From Pisolithus tinctorius (taxonomy: Eukaryota; Basidiomycota; Agaricomycetes; Boletales; Pisolithaceae), in NCBI GenBank assembly GCA_024663395.1, contig JANFAH010000002.1, forward strand, positions 1,364,001 to 1,428,000: DNA of 64,000 bases, read 5' to 3'. The stretch's first letter is position 1, and every line of letters starts with the position of its first letter. Positions 1 through 10,229 of this stretch are shown here, piece by piece. Made by a program: the position numbers and the translations under genes. A model generated the notes under the pieces. That model ran no database searches, was not told the origin of the DNA, and saw only the letters and a program-made list of their open reading frames with translations.

Positions 1-360
1 ATTGATAGTAGCCTTTGCAACTAGAACTAGAATTAGATCAATATTCATAGTAGTCTGCGATGATGGTGTGATGCGGCCGTCAGTGCAAAACTTAAACTTC
101 AAATGATTGCTATCGACAGTAGTTCATACTGTGGCTGTCATCGATTTAAATATTCAACATGAGCCGAACAATCCTATAATACAAGTGTAGATGTAGATGA
201 AGATATAATAAAGTTGGGTATACATGAGGCGATGGCTTAGAAGCAACGATATGAAGTGCATTCCATGAAGATAAGCACAGTGTATGCTGCTTACTCCGTT
301 ATCAATCTGACTACATACCCCTAGACCATTCTTCCATCCTGTTGTCCACATCAAAAGACA
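1..360 (+). repeat. MITE-like repeat, copy A (runs off the window start)
   Basis: Bases 1-175 are the reverse complement, at roughly 85-90% identity by eye, of 7,049-7,225. Bases about 150-360 match 7,690-7,860 in direct orientation. Both direct copies stop matching right after the motif AAAAGACACCG (360 and 7,860), which marks one terminus of the repeat. The other terminus of this copy lies outside the window. No transposase is encoded, so it is best read as a non-autonomous element. Confidence 0.7.
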
Positions 361-531
361 CCGTCTTTTGTCCTATTGTCCAGGACAATAGCAGTTCTGC
401 TTGCTGAGCTTAGCACCCCCCCTCAAATAGTGGAAATCGTCGCCTTATATTGCTTTGTTAGTACTTCCCCCCTCACTCCATTTACCACTCACTAGTTACT
501 TCCAGCTCTTTCGACAACACCCCTGCTATCA

Positions 532-1109
532 ATGGAACCAAAGGTCAAAATCACCCCCACTCTCCACAATGACGAGGCTTTTGCCTTTCTTGAGAGGTTT
601 GCGCACGATGATGTCACTGACACCTCCCTTCTATTCAATGTCGAAATCGAGCTTGCCGTTGCGGGTATTGCCTTCAAATTGGAGGAATGGATAGACCTGA
701 TTGATATCATCATATTGAATCTGAAGGGTGTAGGGATAAATGCCATCAAGGCTGTGCGGGAGCTTGTACAAACTAAGGTAGTCACAGTAGTTCCCCTGTT
801 GGAAGATGCTGCTGCATGGCAGTTGGTTTTGTGTTGGGCAGCTGATGATAGCCTCTCCTTCGCCAATTTCTTGATGGAGATGGAGAAATTTGGCGACAGG
901 TACCAGTTCGATGAGTGGAAGTCCATCTTCGACCAAGTATTCAAAGTGTCTTGGGAGGGTACTGCTGTTGAGGTCGTTAGGGCAGCCATGGCTGAGCGTG
1001 GCATCATTGAGCCTTCTAGTAAGTAGATCTTTAAATCCTCACGATTTACTGACATCCTCCAGGTGCATGCGATGCCCCCCCTGCTCAGGCTTCTTCCTCC
1101 CATAAGTAA
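532..1109 (+). CDS. Hypothetical protein, two exons
   Basis: The ATG at 532 opens a 160-plus-residue frame free of stops. A GTAAGT donor follows the codon pair for Pro-Ser near 1,017. Splicing to the CAG acceptor near 1,062 extends the frame by about 15 residues, rich in Ala, Pro and Ser, to a stop near 1,109. The protein is acidic and leucine/valine rich with predicted helices, and has no signal peptide, membrane segment or catalytic motif that I recognise. It lies 200 bases upstream of the Spt5-like gene on the same strand, so it could also be a separate upstream unit of that locus. I do not recognise the family. It carries no stops or frameshifts, unlike most neighbours. Confidence 0.55.
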
Positions 1110-1311
1110 ATTTCTCAAAGAAATTTCGTAAACCAATTCATACTGTATCTTGCAGGCGACGTCTCCCATGTGGTCCTCTCCCCCCAAGCTTCTTCATCGC
1201 AGACTCATACGCTAATGTTCACCTTCAGTTTTGGATCCCTTGCTAACCACTCAATCAGGCAAAAGCTTGCACAGATCCCACCGCTCTCTATGCCCAGCGA
1301 AGCATCCAAGA

Positions 1312-4144
1312 ATGAGCAAGTCCACTTCCCAATATCTGGATATTTCTGCATGGGAGAACAAAGAGGATGAAGAGGAAGACAAACTAGATGACAAAGCTAA
1401 CCTTTGTCCAAGGGTGACCAAGATAGCTCCATCGGGGCGTGCAAATTTAACTCAACAGCTTGAAAGCCTTTTTCATCACTACAGTGGTGAGGGGAGTGCA
1501 GAAGGGTCGAGGGTGAAGGTGCATCAGCAGGACCCAGTTCACAGTGTCAAAGGTTGTATGGAGGTGGGTATGAATCAGACTCAGCCAAGAGTATTCAAGG
1601 TTGTGCTGCCCTCTGGTATGTCCTGTCTCCTCTTCACTCCTTTGCTTGGGAACTCACCTGGTCTCCATTAGCTTGTTCTGCAGGATTCGTCCTCCAGCAC
1701 TTCAAGCTGGAAGGCCTAAAATGCAAGACTTTCCATTCGGTCCCTTGCCACATTTATGTGGAAGCTCCCAGCACACAAGACGTCCGACTCAGGCTTCCCC
1801 CTTCACACACCAATCTTGTCCCACAGATCATGCTGGTACCAATGGAAGAAATGGAACCCTTTGCACAGCCCAGCAACATACCTGTTCACTCTTGGGTTCG
1901 CTTGTTAACAAGTGGTCTCAAGAACAAAATTGCCTATGTAAAGCGCGTCAAAGGTGACTTGGTGTACCTTCTTGTCATTCCTTGGAATTTGCCTTACATC
2001 TCCAGTGGTGAGAACTCTGCGGCCCACTGGGAGCTTTTTGACGTGGACCTGGCCTGCCAACATGGCCTGGAGGTAATCCTTACCCCGAGTCCAGAGGGGC
2101 ATACTATCGCCCACTGCCTCCAGTCTCAGTACCACTGTGGCCTTCTTCACAGGTGTTTTCAGAGGCGTAATGTCAAGCCAGTGAGCTTGCCTACTCCTGA
2201 GCAAATTGCATGGTTCATCGTGTCAGATGTGGATCCCACTTTGGTTGCATGTACCTTGACTCATTTCTCCACTCAAAGGTGGCAGGTAGGAGATTGTGGC
2301 AAGATTCAGGCTGGGGAGTTTGTCAACGAGGTAGCATATGTCACGATGGACATCCAAGGTGAATCAGTGATTGTTCATTTGGATAATCCTACTCTGGAAT
2401 TGCCTACATCTCTGGAGATTTCAATTCATGACTTCAAATGCAAGTTTCGCAGTGGCGATTCAGTAGACATCATTGCTGGCCCTCATCGTGGCTTTGAGGG
2501 CATGGTACTCAGTGTCGACGTGATCGAGGACATGGCTCTTTTGTGTGGCAACAGCAGACAACAGGCAAGTCAGGGTATTCAGAGTAAAATCCTTTGCTAA
2601 CACTTGCTCATAGATGGACATCCCTACGATCTTCCTAGCATCACACAGAGTGCTGCTGAGCTATCCCAACCAAGACCCCCACGATCAACTGCGACGCCAT
2701 CCCCCAGTTGAAGAGCACTTCATAGAGCCCGGGGATGTGGTATGTATCATCAGCGGACCCTACAGGGGCCTCACAGGCCAAGTGCAATACTTCTCCTGCA
2801 GCCTCAGACAAATATGGGTCATGCAGCACATCGAAAAGGCATTCAACGACGAAGATGCCAAAGGGGACAAAGGCAAGTCCAAGGCTCAAGTACCAGAGGT
2901 TCCCAGTAAGGACAGTGACAGCGATGGGGCTGACAATGAGGAGGTGATCATTGTCAGCTTGGACGACATCCAAGTGACAGCTCAACCAACGCTGCAGTTC
3001 TCGAAGGAGAAGGGGTGGGACGTTTCTAAAGGCGACCTAATACAAGTCATATGGGGTCCTGCTGTAGATGTCAAAGGAGTTGTTCGCAGCATCGACCTGA
3101 TCACCGCAACCCTTACACTGGAGTCTGAAGACAGTCCATGGGTACATGGTTCTACTTTGCCTGTCATCCCATCTCTAAAGGTGTCATAGCACAACATCCC
3201 TATTAATTTCTGCGCTAAATTAAGGGACTACTCCCTTCATGATGCAGAACAACATATTGGATGTGAAGTATGGATCATCTCAGGTCCAAATAAGGGATAC
3301 AGTGGGACGCTGCGATCAGTAGGCCGAACTTCATGTACGGTTGCAATCCATTCCGGTGCCATGATGTTCAAAAATACTGCAGTTGCCTCCAGGTAAGTCA
3401 CTTCATTGCTAGGGGTCATGCGCTGATATTTCCTTTTTAGATTTGGCATCTTGCTTGATGGGACACCACTAGGTCCCTCGCACTTGGCGGCATTCAACCA
3501 TATGTGACAGAGGTGTTTCATAACTCAATCTCAATGTCGCAGCACCACTCCACCTCCACTGCCAAGCGAAAATCCCTCAGCAGATCCAGGTCCAAGCAAC
3601 CCCTGGGTCACCACTCCTGATGATGTCAATCCGCAACGTTGCAGTGAGCAGGAGCGACAAACCATTGACTACAGTACATCAATTCTCTCCCCCCTCTTGC
3701 TACACATTCTCTTGACTTTGTTGTTTAGGATGCATGTCTTGGCTCTTTGACAACGACTTTTGTAACTTCAGCAAGTGGCATGTCTGCTTGAGGGTCAGGC
3801 TTGCCTACAATCATGGGACCCTGGGCAAGTGGGTGGTTTGCACCACCATTCTGGATTGTTTCTTTTCAGAGAAGTATGGCGTGGCACCTCCTGGGCATGT
3901 GTCAGTTACCATGACCTCAAGCACGGTAAGCACCATCATTGAACACCACACTATTCTGGCATGCAACTTGTCCCCTGCCAACCCGACAAGTACTGGTCAG
4001 TTCTGCCTAATACTGAAGGGCATGCTCCAAGGCAAAATTCACTGCATCAATAAATGTCAAACTAAGAAATCCCCAAAAGGGGTGGTATTAGAGGATGGGA
4101 CTCAGCTTCCATTATGTGATGTTTGCCTGGTCGTTGCTGCATGA
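1312..4144 (+). pseudogene. Spt5-like protein with several KOW motifs; one in-frame TGA
   Basis: Exons can be chained: 1,312-1,615; 1,684-2,564; 2,614-3,182; 3,225-3,392; 3,441 to about 3,680; and about 3,729-4,144. The 2,565-2,613 intron appears to use a GC donor (CAG|GCAAGT). KOW-type segments are visible at about 1,890-1,970 (Trp-Val-Arg then Lys-x-Lys-Gly-Asp), 2,440-2,510 (Gly-Asp-x-Val-Asp then Gly-Pro-His-Arg-Gly), 2,725-2,790 (Gly-Pro-Tyr-Arg-Gly) and 3,255-3,330 (Gly-Pro-Asn-Lys-Gly). The first 60 residues are acidic. This is the layout of Spt5, the elongation factor that binds RNA polymerase, but with diverged repeats, as in the multicopy Spt5-like proteins of mushroom genomes. A TGA at 3,505-3,507 interrupts the frame where Arg (CGA) fits; otherwise the gene is open. 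It could be functional with readthrough or an exon I have misplaced. Confidence 0.75.
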
Positions 4145-4769
4145 CTGATTGATGCCACAAGGTAGGTCTTTCAGCCTAATCATAATCAATTTACTGACAT
4201 TTCGTCAGTGCTTCTCATATAGTCGCATCATATAGTTATTGATTTGACTATGTATATATTTTGACATAATTTACCTTTGACACAAGCATCTTTACAAGTT
4301 TATCACATCCTGTATGTACTATGCCTGGGAGAGAGGAACTCCAGCGTTAGTACATGGATTAGTATCTCAGACCATCCTGGTATAGAGTGGAGCAGAAGGG
4401 GCACTAGGGGGCTAACATGTGTCATGTTAGCGGGAGGGGTGGCAGGGGAGCGAAGTGAGGTGTACGTTTCCTGGGGGGATGCGGTCAGCGTGGTTAACTT
4501 CACGTTGATTGCAGAGGGCGCTGCTGGTATTCAAGGTAATTCTCTACTCGATCTCAATATGCTCCAACATGTCCATTGTAGACAGCATACGTTCAAGTAA
4601 AATCATCAATACTGGTATGGAATAATCGTGATCTCCACATTTTGTTGAGTGAAGGGGCAGAAAATAGCCTTGTATCTATTGAGAGGGAGGGGTCTACCTG
4701 ATGCAATATGCAGCATGCGAACATTAGGAAATGCTCTAAGCCAAGGGCTGCAGTGACCCTGAAAAACAG
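4145..4769. other. Intergenic, no gene recognised
   Basis: Only short frames without recognisable motifs are present between the convergent Spt5-like and F-box-like loci. No repeat longer than a few bases is evident. Confidence 0.5.
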
Positions 4770-5953
4770 TTAGAGGCAACAAAGTAAGTGCAGAGAAGAA
4801 CTTACAATTGCATCGAAGACATCTGGAGTACTAAGGATTGGGTGGATTCCCCTAAAAGTGAGGTCTCTCACAGGGATTACATGCTTGTCAGTTATTGGGA
4901 ATGTGACAAATGCTGCAAGCTCATCGGTGGAAGTGATCATGGGCATTGAGATTTCAAGATGGGAAAGATGCGGGAGGTATTCTGCACATGACAAAATGTT
5001 GGAAAAGACATTTTGATTTCTTTCAGGATGGTAGGGATGAAATGTAATGTATAGGCATTGGAAGTCACTGGGAAGGGTAATTACCTTCAGAAGGGGGAGG
5101 ATCCTGGTAGCAGGTCCTGCAAGCTTTCGAAGGGAGTGAAGGACAGAACAAGGAGTGATATCTTCCACAGACATGGTAGGAAAGCCACAATGGGAGATAG
5201 TTAGCTTGGAGATAGCCCGATGCGCGATTAGACAGGTAGCGAGGGCACCATACAGGCAAGTCTGGTCCACCTCCAATTCAATGAGGGAAGGTAGGTTTAC
5301 CTTGCCAAGGAGTACTGCCCACTGTAAAGGACTTAGGCCTGTATTATTAAGCTGTAAAATTGCCAGTGGAGCACTTTGCAGCACAGAGAGGGTAAATTGG
5401 ATAGAGTGTGGAAAAAAGAACATAGGCAACAAGATATTGAGAGATGTCAAGGTGCTTGGAAACAATTGGGTCATGCGAGGAATATGGATCAAGCCACCAG
5501 AAGCACTGTGGCTACTTGCATGAAGTTCAGTGCACCCAGAGCCTAGTATACTTTCTAGCAGAGAACCAAATATGGGGGACATGCCCATCGGATCAATATA
5601 TAAGTGCAAGTGCACTTGACAGACTGCTTGTGTATCCTTGAGGGAGTCGAAGAATGCACACATTGCACCTAGCTTCCGTCTGCTTAATGTTTCATTAAGG
5701 AAGAGTGCAAACATGCACCTAATTGTCGCCTGCTTAATGTTTGCGAAGACCTGAACCACAAAGTCTTCACTGGTTTAAATGCAATGTGCCTCCACATAGG
5801 GAGGGCATTACAAACTACCTCATTCACATCCAGCCAACCAGCAATCGGCAGCCTGAAGCCTACCAAGACAAGATAACAATGACCGGCAACACATTGTAGT
5901 TGTTGGGATACTTGGGACAACCTTCGAAGTGAATCTGTGTCCAACAGGTCCAC
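4770..5953 (-). pseudogene. F-box/LRR-like gene, frameshifted by a 50-bp tandem duplication
   Basis: Reading on the minus strand from 5,953, the first about 70 residues resemble the F-box plus linker of basidiomycete F-box/LRR proteins (Leu-x3-Ser-x-Val-Ser-x2-Leu pattern). About 330 further residues carry repeated leucine-rich beta-alpha units, e.g. Leu-x2-Leu-x-Ile-Ser repeats around 5,160-5,260 and 4,940-4,990. F-box proteins serve as substrate adaptors of SCF ubiquitin ligases. The two parts lie in different frames. At the join a 50-bp unit is duplicated in tandem (TGCTTAATGT at 5,681 and 5,731); 50 is not a multiple of three, and both frames encode the same Thr-Leu-Ser-Arg-Arg motif. The duplication therefore explains the break. 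Confidence 0.6.
5664..5763 (-). repeat. 50-bp tandem duplication inside the F-box-like gene
   Basis: Two imperfect copies of a 50-bp unit, with TGCTTAATGT at 5,681-5,690 and 5,731-5,740, lie exactly where the coding frame changes. Confidence 0.75.
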
Positions 5954-6010
5954 AATTTCCAGTAGCAGTTCATCTGGAACTCACGACAGATGGCAATCTT
6001 GGGGCACCTC

Positions 6011-6253
6011 CTAGATGCTATGAGGAAAGGTCAAATCTTGACATTGCTGGCCACTTACATATTTTGTGGGGAGCCCCATGGCATCGTCTTCTGCTGTGCA
6101 CTTGGGAACCTGCCCAAATGACTGCATGAGAGGTTTCGCACCAGGATCTGCTTTGCAACCGCATATGGGTGGCTGGTGGGAAGTACCCCTCACCTTTTTG
6201 TAAGGTGGTCCCGGGGTATCTTCTACTTTGCGTTTGGGAACCTGCCCACACAA
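6011..6253 (-). other. Remnant of coding sequence with an internal duplication
   Basis: An 80-residue minus-strand frame contains the heptad-like motif Gly-Gln-Val-Pro-Lys followed four residues later by Glu-Asp, twice, about 45 residues apart. At DNA level this is the repeat GGGAACCTGCCCA at about 6,103 and 6,237. It may be an upstream exon of the F-box-like locus or a separate gene remnant. The function is unknown. Confidence 0.35.
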
Positions 6254-6419
6254 ATTCTTCTGTTAGCATACCATTTAGTAATAAGAGTGAGAAAATATCT
6301 AGTACACACCAGCATGGCTTCACACCTGGTGATGTTGCACCAGCTAACCCATTAAATACGCAGAGGACACCAGAGGCTTTATCAGACAACACAATAGACT
6401 ACCTAACTTGACACTGCAT

Positions 6420-6846
6420 TTGGTCGCCTACTGCAACAAAAGCATTGCCAGAATTCAGGAACTCTCAATATCAACCTTGCCATCATGGTCACCCTCATTT
6501 GATTGTAATAGTGCTCATCACCCACTTACGTCACTACATCCAAATTGCAGTAACAGCTGATGGGCCTTTTGTTTGACATGTAATATTCCAGAAAACCGCA
6601 ATATCGCATTGGAGGACAACTAAAAATTAATTGTGGTGGCTAATGAACGACCTAAAGATGCTTAGTTGATTGATTAAACATGTACACAGGGTTAGTATGC
6701 GACCTGCCAGTAGTAACGGGTATGCAGTGTCGGAAATACACCTGAATACATGACTAATTTGAAGGATCTTCCCCAGGGGGGGAGGGGATTCTTTGATGGA
6801 AAATTGATGCATTTTTTGTGTTTGACATGCATTAGTTATTAAATGC
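6420..6846. other. Intergenic, no gene recognised
   Basis: No coding frame or repeat that I can support was seen in this stretch. Confidence 0.5.
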
Positions 6847-6982
6847 GGTCGCAAAAATGGGAGACTTACTTTGCAAAAACAAAAGAAAAGAAAAGAACTG
6901 ACATAATTGCTGCCGTCGCAAAAATGAGTGACTTACTTTGCGAAAAGAAAAGAAAAGAAAAGAACTGACATAATTGCCACCA
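6847..6982 (+). repeat. Two-copy tandem repeat, about 68 bp
   Basis: The block GTCGCAAAAATG, TTACTTTGC, an AAAAG run, then AACTGACATAATTGC occurs twice in a row, the second copy with small changes in the AAAAG tract. It abuts the left arm of the palindrome at 7,049. Confidence 0.75.
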
Positions 6983-7048
6983 TCGCAGCAAGATACGCAT
7001 CAGCAACGATGGTAATGGACCTGGATGTATATGGTTAACTGGAGCAGC

Positions 7049-7860
7049 TGTAGATTGTTCGACTCACATCAGATGCTTAAATCGATGACAGCTGCAGTAT
7101 GAACTACCATCGATAGCAATCATTCGAAGTTTAGGTTTCACATTGATGGTCGCATCACACTGTCATTGCAGACTACTATGAATATTCATCTAATTCTAGT
7201 TCTAGTTGCAAAGGCTACTATCAATATTGATGTAAATCTAATTCTAATGCTACGGTGTCTAACACTAAAGTGGTGGGCTGCGAGCAAAGATGGTTAATAG
7301 AATGCCAAGTATTGAGAAGTGATGACTTACCTGTAGGTGGTGGAAAGAGGGAAAAGGTGTTCATGAGAAAAGTCGTCATTGATATACTGAATGCAACTCA
7401 TGATCACGTGGTAGCCGCAGCAAAGATCACCACTACTAAACACAAGCACGTGATCGTGAGTTGCATTCAGTATATCAACGACAACTTTTCTCATGAACAC
7501 CTTTTCCCTCTTTCCACCACCTACAGGTAAGTTGTCACTTCTCAATACTTGGCATTCTATTAACCCTCTTCGCTCGCAGCCCATTAGCATTAGACACCGT
7601 AGCATTAGAATAATTAGAATTATATCAGTATTGATAGTAGTATGTAGTATTTGCGAAGATGGTGTGATGCGACCGTCAACGAGTTAAACATTCGACATGA
7701 GCCGAATAATCTATAATACGAGTGTAGACAAAGATATAATAAAATTGCGTATGCGCATTCAATAAAGATAAGCACAGTGTACGCTGTTTACTTGGTTATC
7801 AATCTGACTACATACCCCTAGACCATTCTTCCATCCTGTTGTCCACATCAAAAGACACCG
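7049..7860. repeat. MITE-like repeat, copy B/C: long imperfect palindrome (foldback)
   Basis: The left arm (7,049-7,412) and right arm (7,446 to about 7,720) are inverted copies around a spacer of about 33 bases. The inner 200 bp of each arm pair almost perfectly; the outer part of the right arm has lost two blocks. The right side continues to 7,860 with the same terminus as copy A. Frames on both strands encode nearly the same 90-residue peptide, as expected of a palindrome and not a sign of coding. An RNA across this locus would form a hairpin of about 200 bp. Confidence 0.8.
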
Positions 7861-7953
7861 CTAAAGTTCGCACATGTCAACTCTACGTCTCTTACTGACA
7901 AATTCGATCATTAAATCATTCTCCACAGTGGCCTTCCTATGATCTGCCTTTGG

Positions 7954-9329
7954 TCAGTCGGTATTAAGTTGATTGGATAGGCGGTAACTAACTGCAACAT
8001 TGTAGGCGAGCTTCACCACAAAGGCAATGGTGAGTAGTTGCATTAAGAATTGTATTGTGGCACATATAGCCCCAAACAGGGCCTGCAACGAGCTTTCTTT
8101 CTTCCCTGGCTGCAATTGCAAATCCCTCTTCGGCTTTTTCCAGACTGTTATCGTATTGTCTGCGTCATTATTGGAAGACGCCGCAACAATCCCTGTATGA
8201 TCCTCTCCGTCGTATGTCTGGTACATGTGGGTGTAAGATGGTTTCTACATTTATGGGGATGCTCACCATAATTGTCTGTGTCCATGCTGTCCTTGAGTGC
8301 CGTAGCACCTGTCGCTTGGTTCCAGTATTCATTTCAAAGATATATACTAACCCATTATCAGATCCCCCAACGATCGTCATGCTGTCCTCCGTGAAGGCTA
8401 CTTGTTTGGGGTACGTTTTTAGCGGTTTGGTATCGTATGTCCTTATGCAGCTTCCGTCATTCAGTCGATGTAGGCTAAATCCACTTATAGCGTTGTCTAT
8501 GATGAATAAACTTCCCATCTTGTCGACACATGCAGAGCCCCTAAGTACAGGTCAGATCGATTGGTTTGCTGAGACTGAAGATCTCTCACTCATGTTGTCA
8601 TTCCTGTAGACCTCATTTCGACAACCATCCCATTGTCGCTTCGTAGAACATGGCTTGCAAAGGGCAATCTCATTAGATCTGTATTCACAAGTCTTGGGCC
8701 TATCGTCTTACATGTCTCCATCATACATCCCGAAAACTATGATGTCGCAGCCTCGGAGGTACACAGCACACGGAATGGACGTCGTTAACTCAATGCTGAA
8801 GACATTTGACAGTTGATTCCTAGAATCTATTGTCCAGGTCTGAACTCATTTGTCCTGCATCATTACAACGATACGAGTTCCTGTGCCATTACCTGCATCC
8901 GAAGCAATGGCCATGATTTCATGCCCCCCACTAATCCTCCTGGCAACTACTTCCTTGAATTTGACCACAGTATGTGGGCACTGCCTCCAGATCAGCAAGT
9001 AGCCCAGTCCTGTCCCGCAGCACAAGGTTTCCTGTATACTGTCATTTTGTGTGAGCCAAGTAATAGTTGTAATGGGATCTTTGGGACTTCGCATCTGCAG
9101 AGGTTGGGGTAGCTGAACCTCTTTGCATAAGTCCCATACCCTCAGTCCATCGAAACCTGTTGGCTAATATGCATTGGATTTGAAATAACACTACTGAATT
9201 CCTACCTCCACTTGCCAACAGTGTTCCAGAGTTTGACACTGCTAGACAGAGGACCGCATCCTGGTGCCCCCACAAGTGGCACCCGAGTGTGTACTTCATC
9301 AGCAACTTGAGAATAGAGCTGAATATCAT
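7954..9329 (-). pseudogene. WD40-repeat protein with C-terminal membrane segment, degraded
   Basis: On the minus strand from 9,329 the N-terminus shows a clear WD40 unit (Gly-His-Gln-Asp-Ala-Val, then Leu-Ala-Ser-Gly-Gly). Further propeller-like blades follow: Gly-Thr-Gly-Leu-Gly-Tyr-Leu-Leu-Ile-Trp near 9,000, a Gly-Gly-Ser-Asp-Asn-Gly block near 8,365, and Asn-Thr-Ile-Thr-Val-Trp near 8,145. A hydrophobic stretch near 7,995-8,060 could be a membrane anchor. WD40 propellers act as protein-interaction platforms. A TGA at 8,846-8,848 and a TAA near 8,700 interrupt the frame, and the exon join near 8,540 is out of phase with the obvious splice sites, so I treat the gene as decayed. Its 3' end abuts the palindromic repeat. 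Confidence 0.65.
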
Positions 9330-10229
9330 TGGGTAAATTGTTCATCGGTAAGGCAAAGTCGTTGTCAATGTAAATACATCATATCTGTTATTGTCTAACA
9401 GCTAATTCACATAATGTTGTAAAGGCATAACCTGAGTGTTGCTAATGCGACAATTTTATTATTATTGTGCCCTCACGACGGTGCCTACCATGGCTAATGG
9501 AGGTGCATTTCCTCCTGACTATGACCATTATGATGTTGCCTATTATTTCAGGTGAGGTTTAATTGTAGGAAGAATGCCCGATCTGATTTTAATAAGGTGA
9601 ACAAAAAGCTCAACTTGAAATAATGAAGTGGCACAACTAAATTACTACCATAACTACAATAGTAGATGCCTGTAATGACAATGGAGGTGCATTTGCCTGG
9701 CTGTGCTGGAGACTGATCAGATCTTTTCTTTTGAGTGATTACCTCCTCCAGACCTGTTCTGTTCACCTGGGGCAATTATTGGCGATAGGCCCATACCTCT
9801 GCATGCATGTATGTGAGCATGCCTGTGATATCGACTTATTTCCCATATGGCAATGTGCCCACATTTGACTGCCCCATTTTTGTCTGCTTTTGTTTGCCTA
9901 GTGCTGAACTCATTTTTTCCCTCTAACCTCATTCCAGATGTGCACTACATGTTGCTGTACTCTGTCATCGTGTCTGCTGATCCCTGACCATGGATGCTTT
10001 TGTTCCATGTGACTTTCTATTGTCTTTCCTTTTTTTTTTTGTTAGGGACTCATGGCACTGATCGCCTCCGATTTAACCCTCTAGGTCTCCAGTCACACTG
10101 CAATTACTAACTCTAACCCATTTTCAATGCCAGGTGCATTTGGTATCTGTACATGTATGCATTGGATTCCACAATGATAACTAACTGCAGCTACTAGGAG
10201 GAGAAAGCACACAAACCGTTGATAGCAAC
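9330..10229. other. Intergenic, no gene recognised
   Basis: Scattered short frames only. A ten-base T run near 10,031 is the only low-complexity feature. Confidence 0.5.

Noticed and set aside
373..395. Short palindrome CTATTGTCC-A-GGACAATAG
   Set aside because: Nine-base arms near a repeat border; too short to claim a regulatory or recombination site.
7255..7605. Similar 90-codon frames on both strands
   Set aside because: The locus is a palindrome, so any frame on one arm is mirrored on the other; the sequence is shared with a non-coding repeat.
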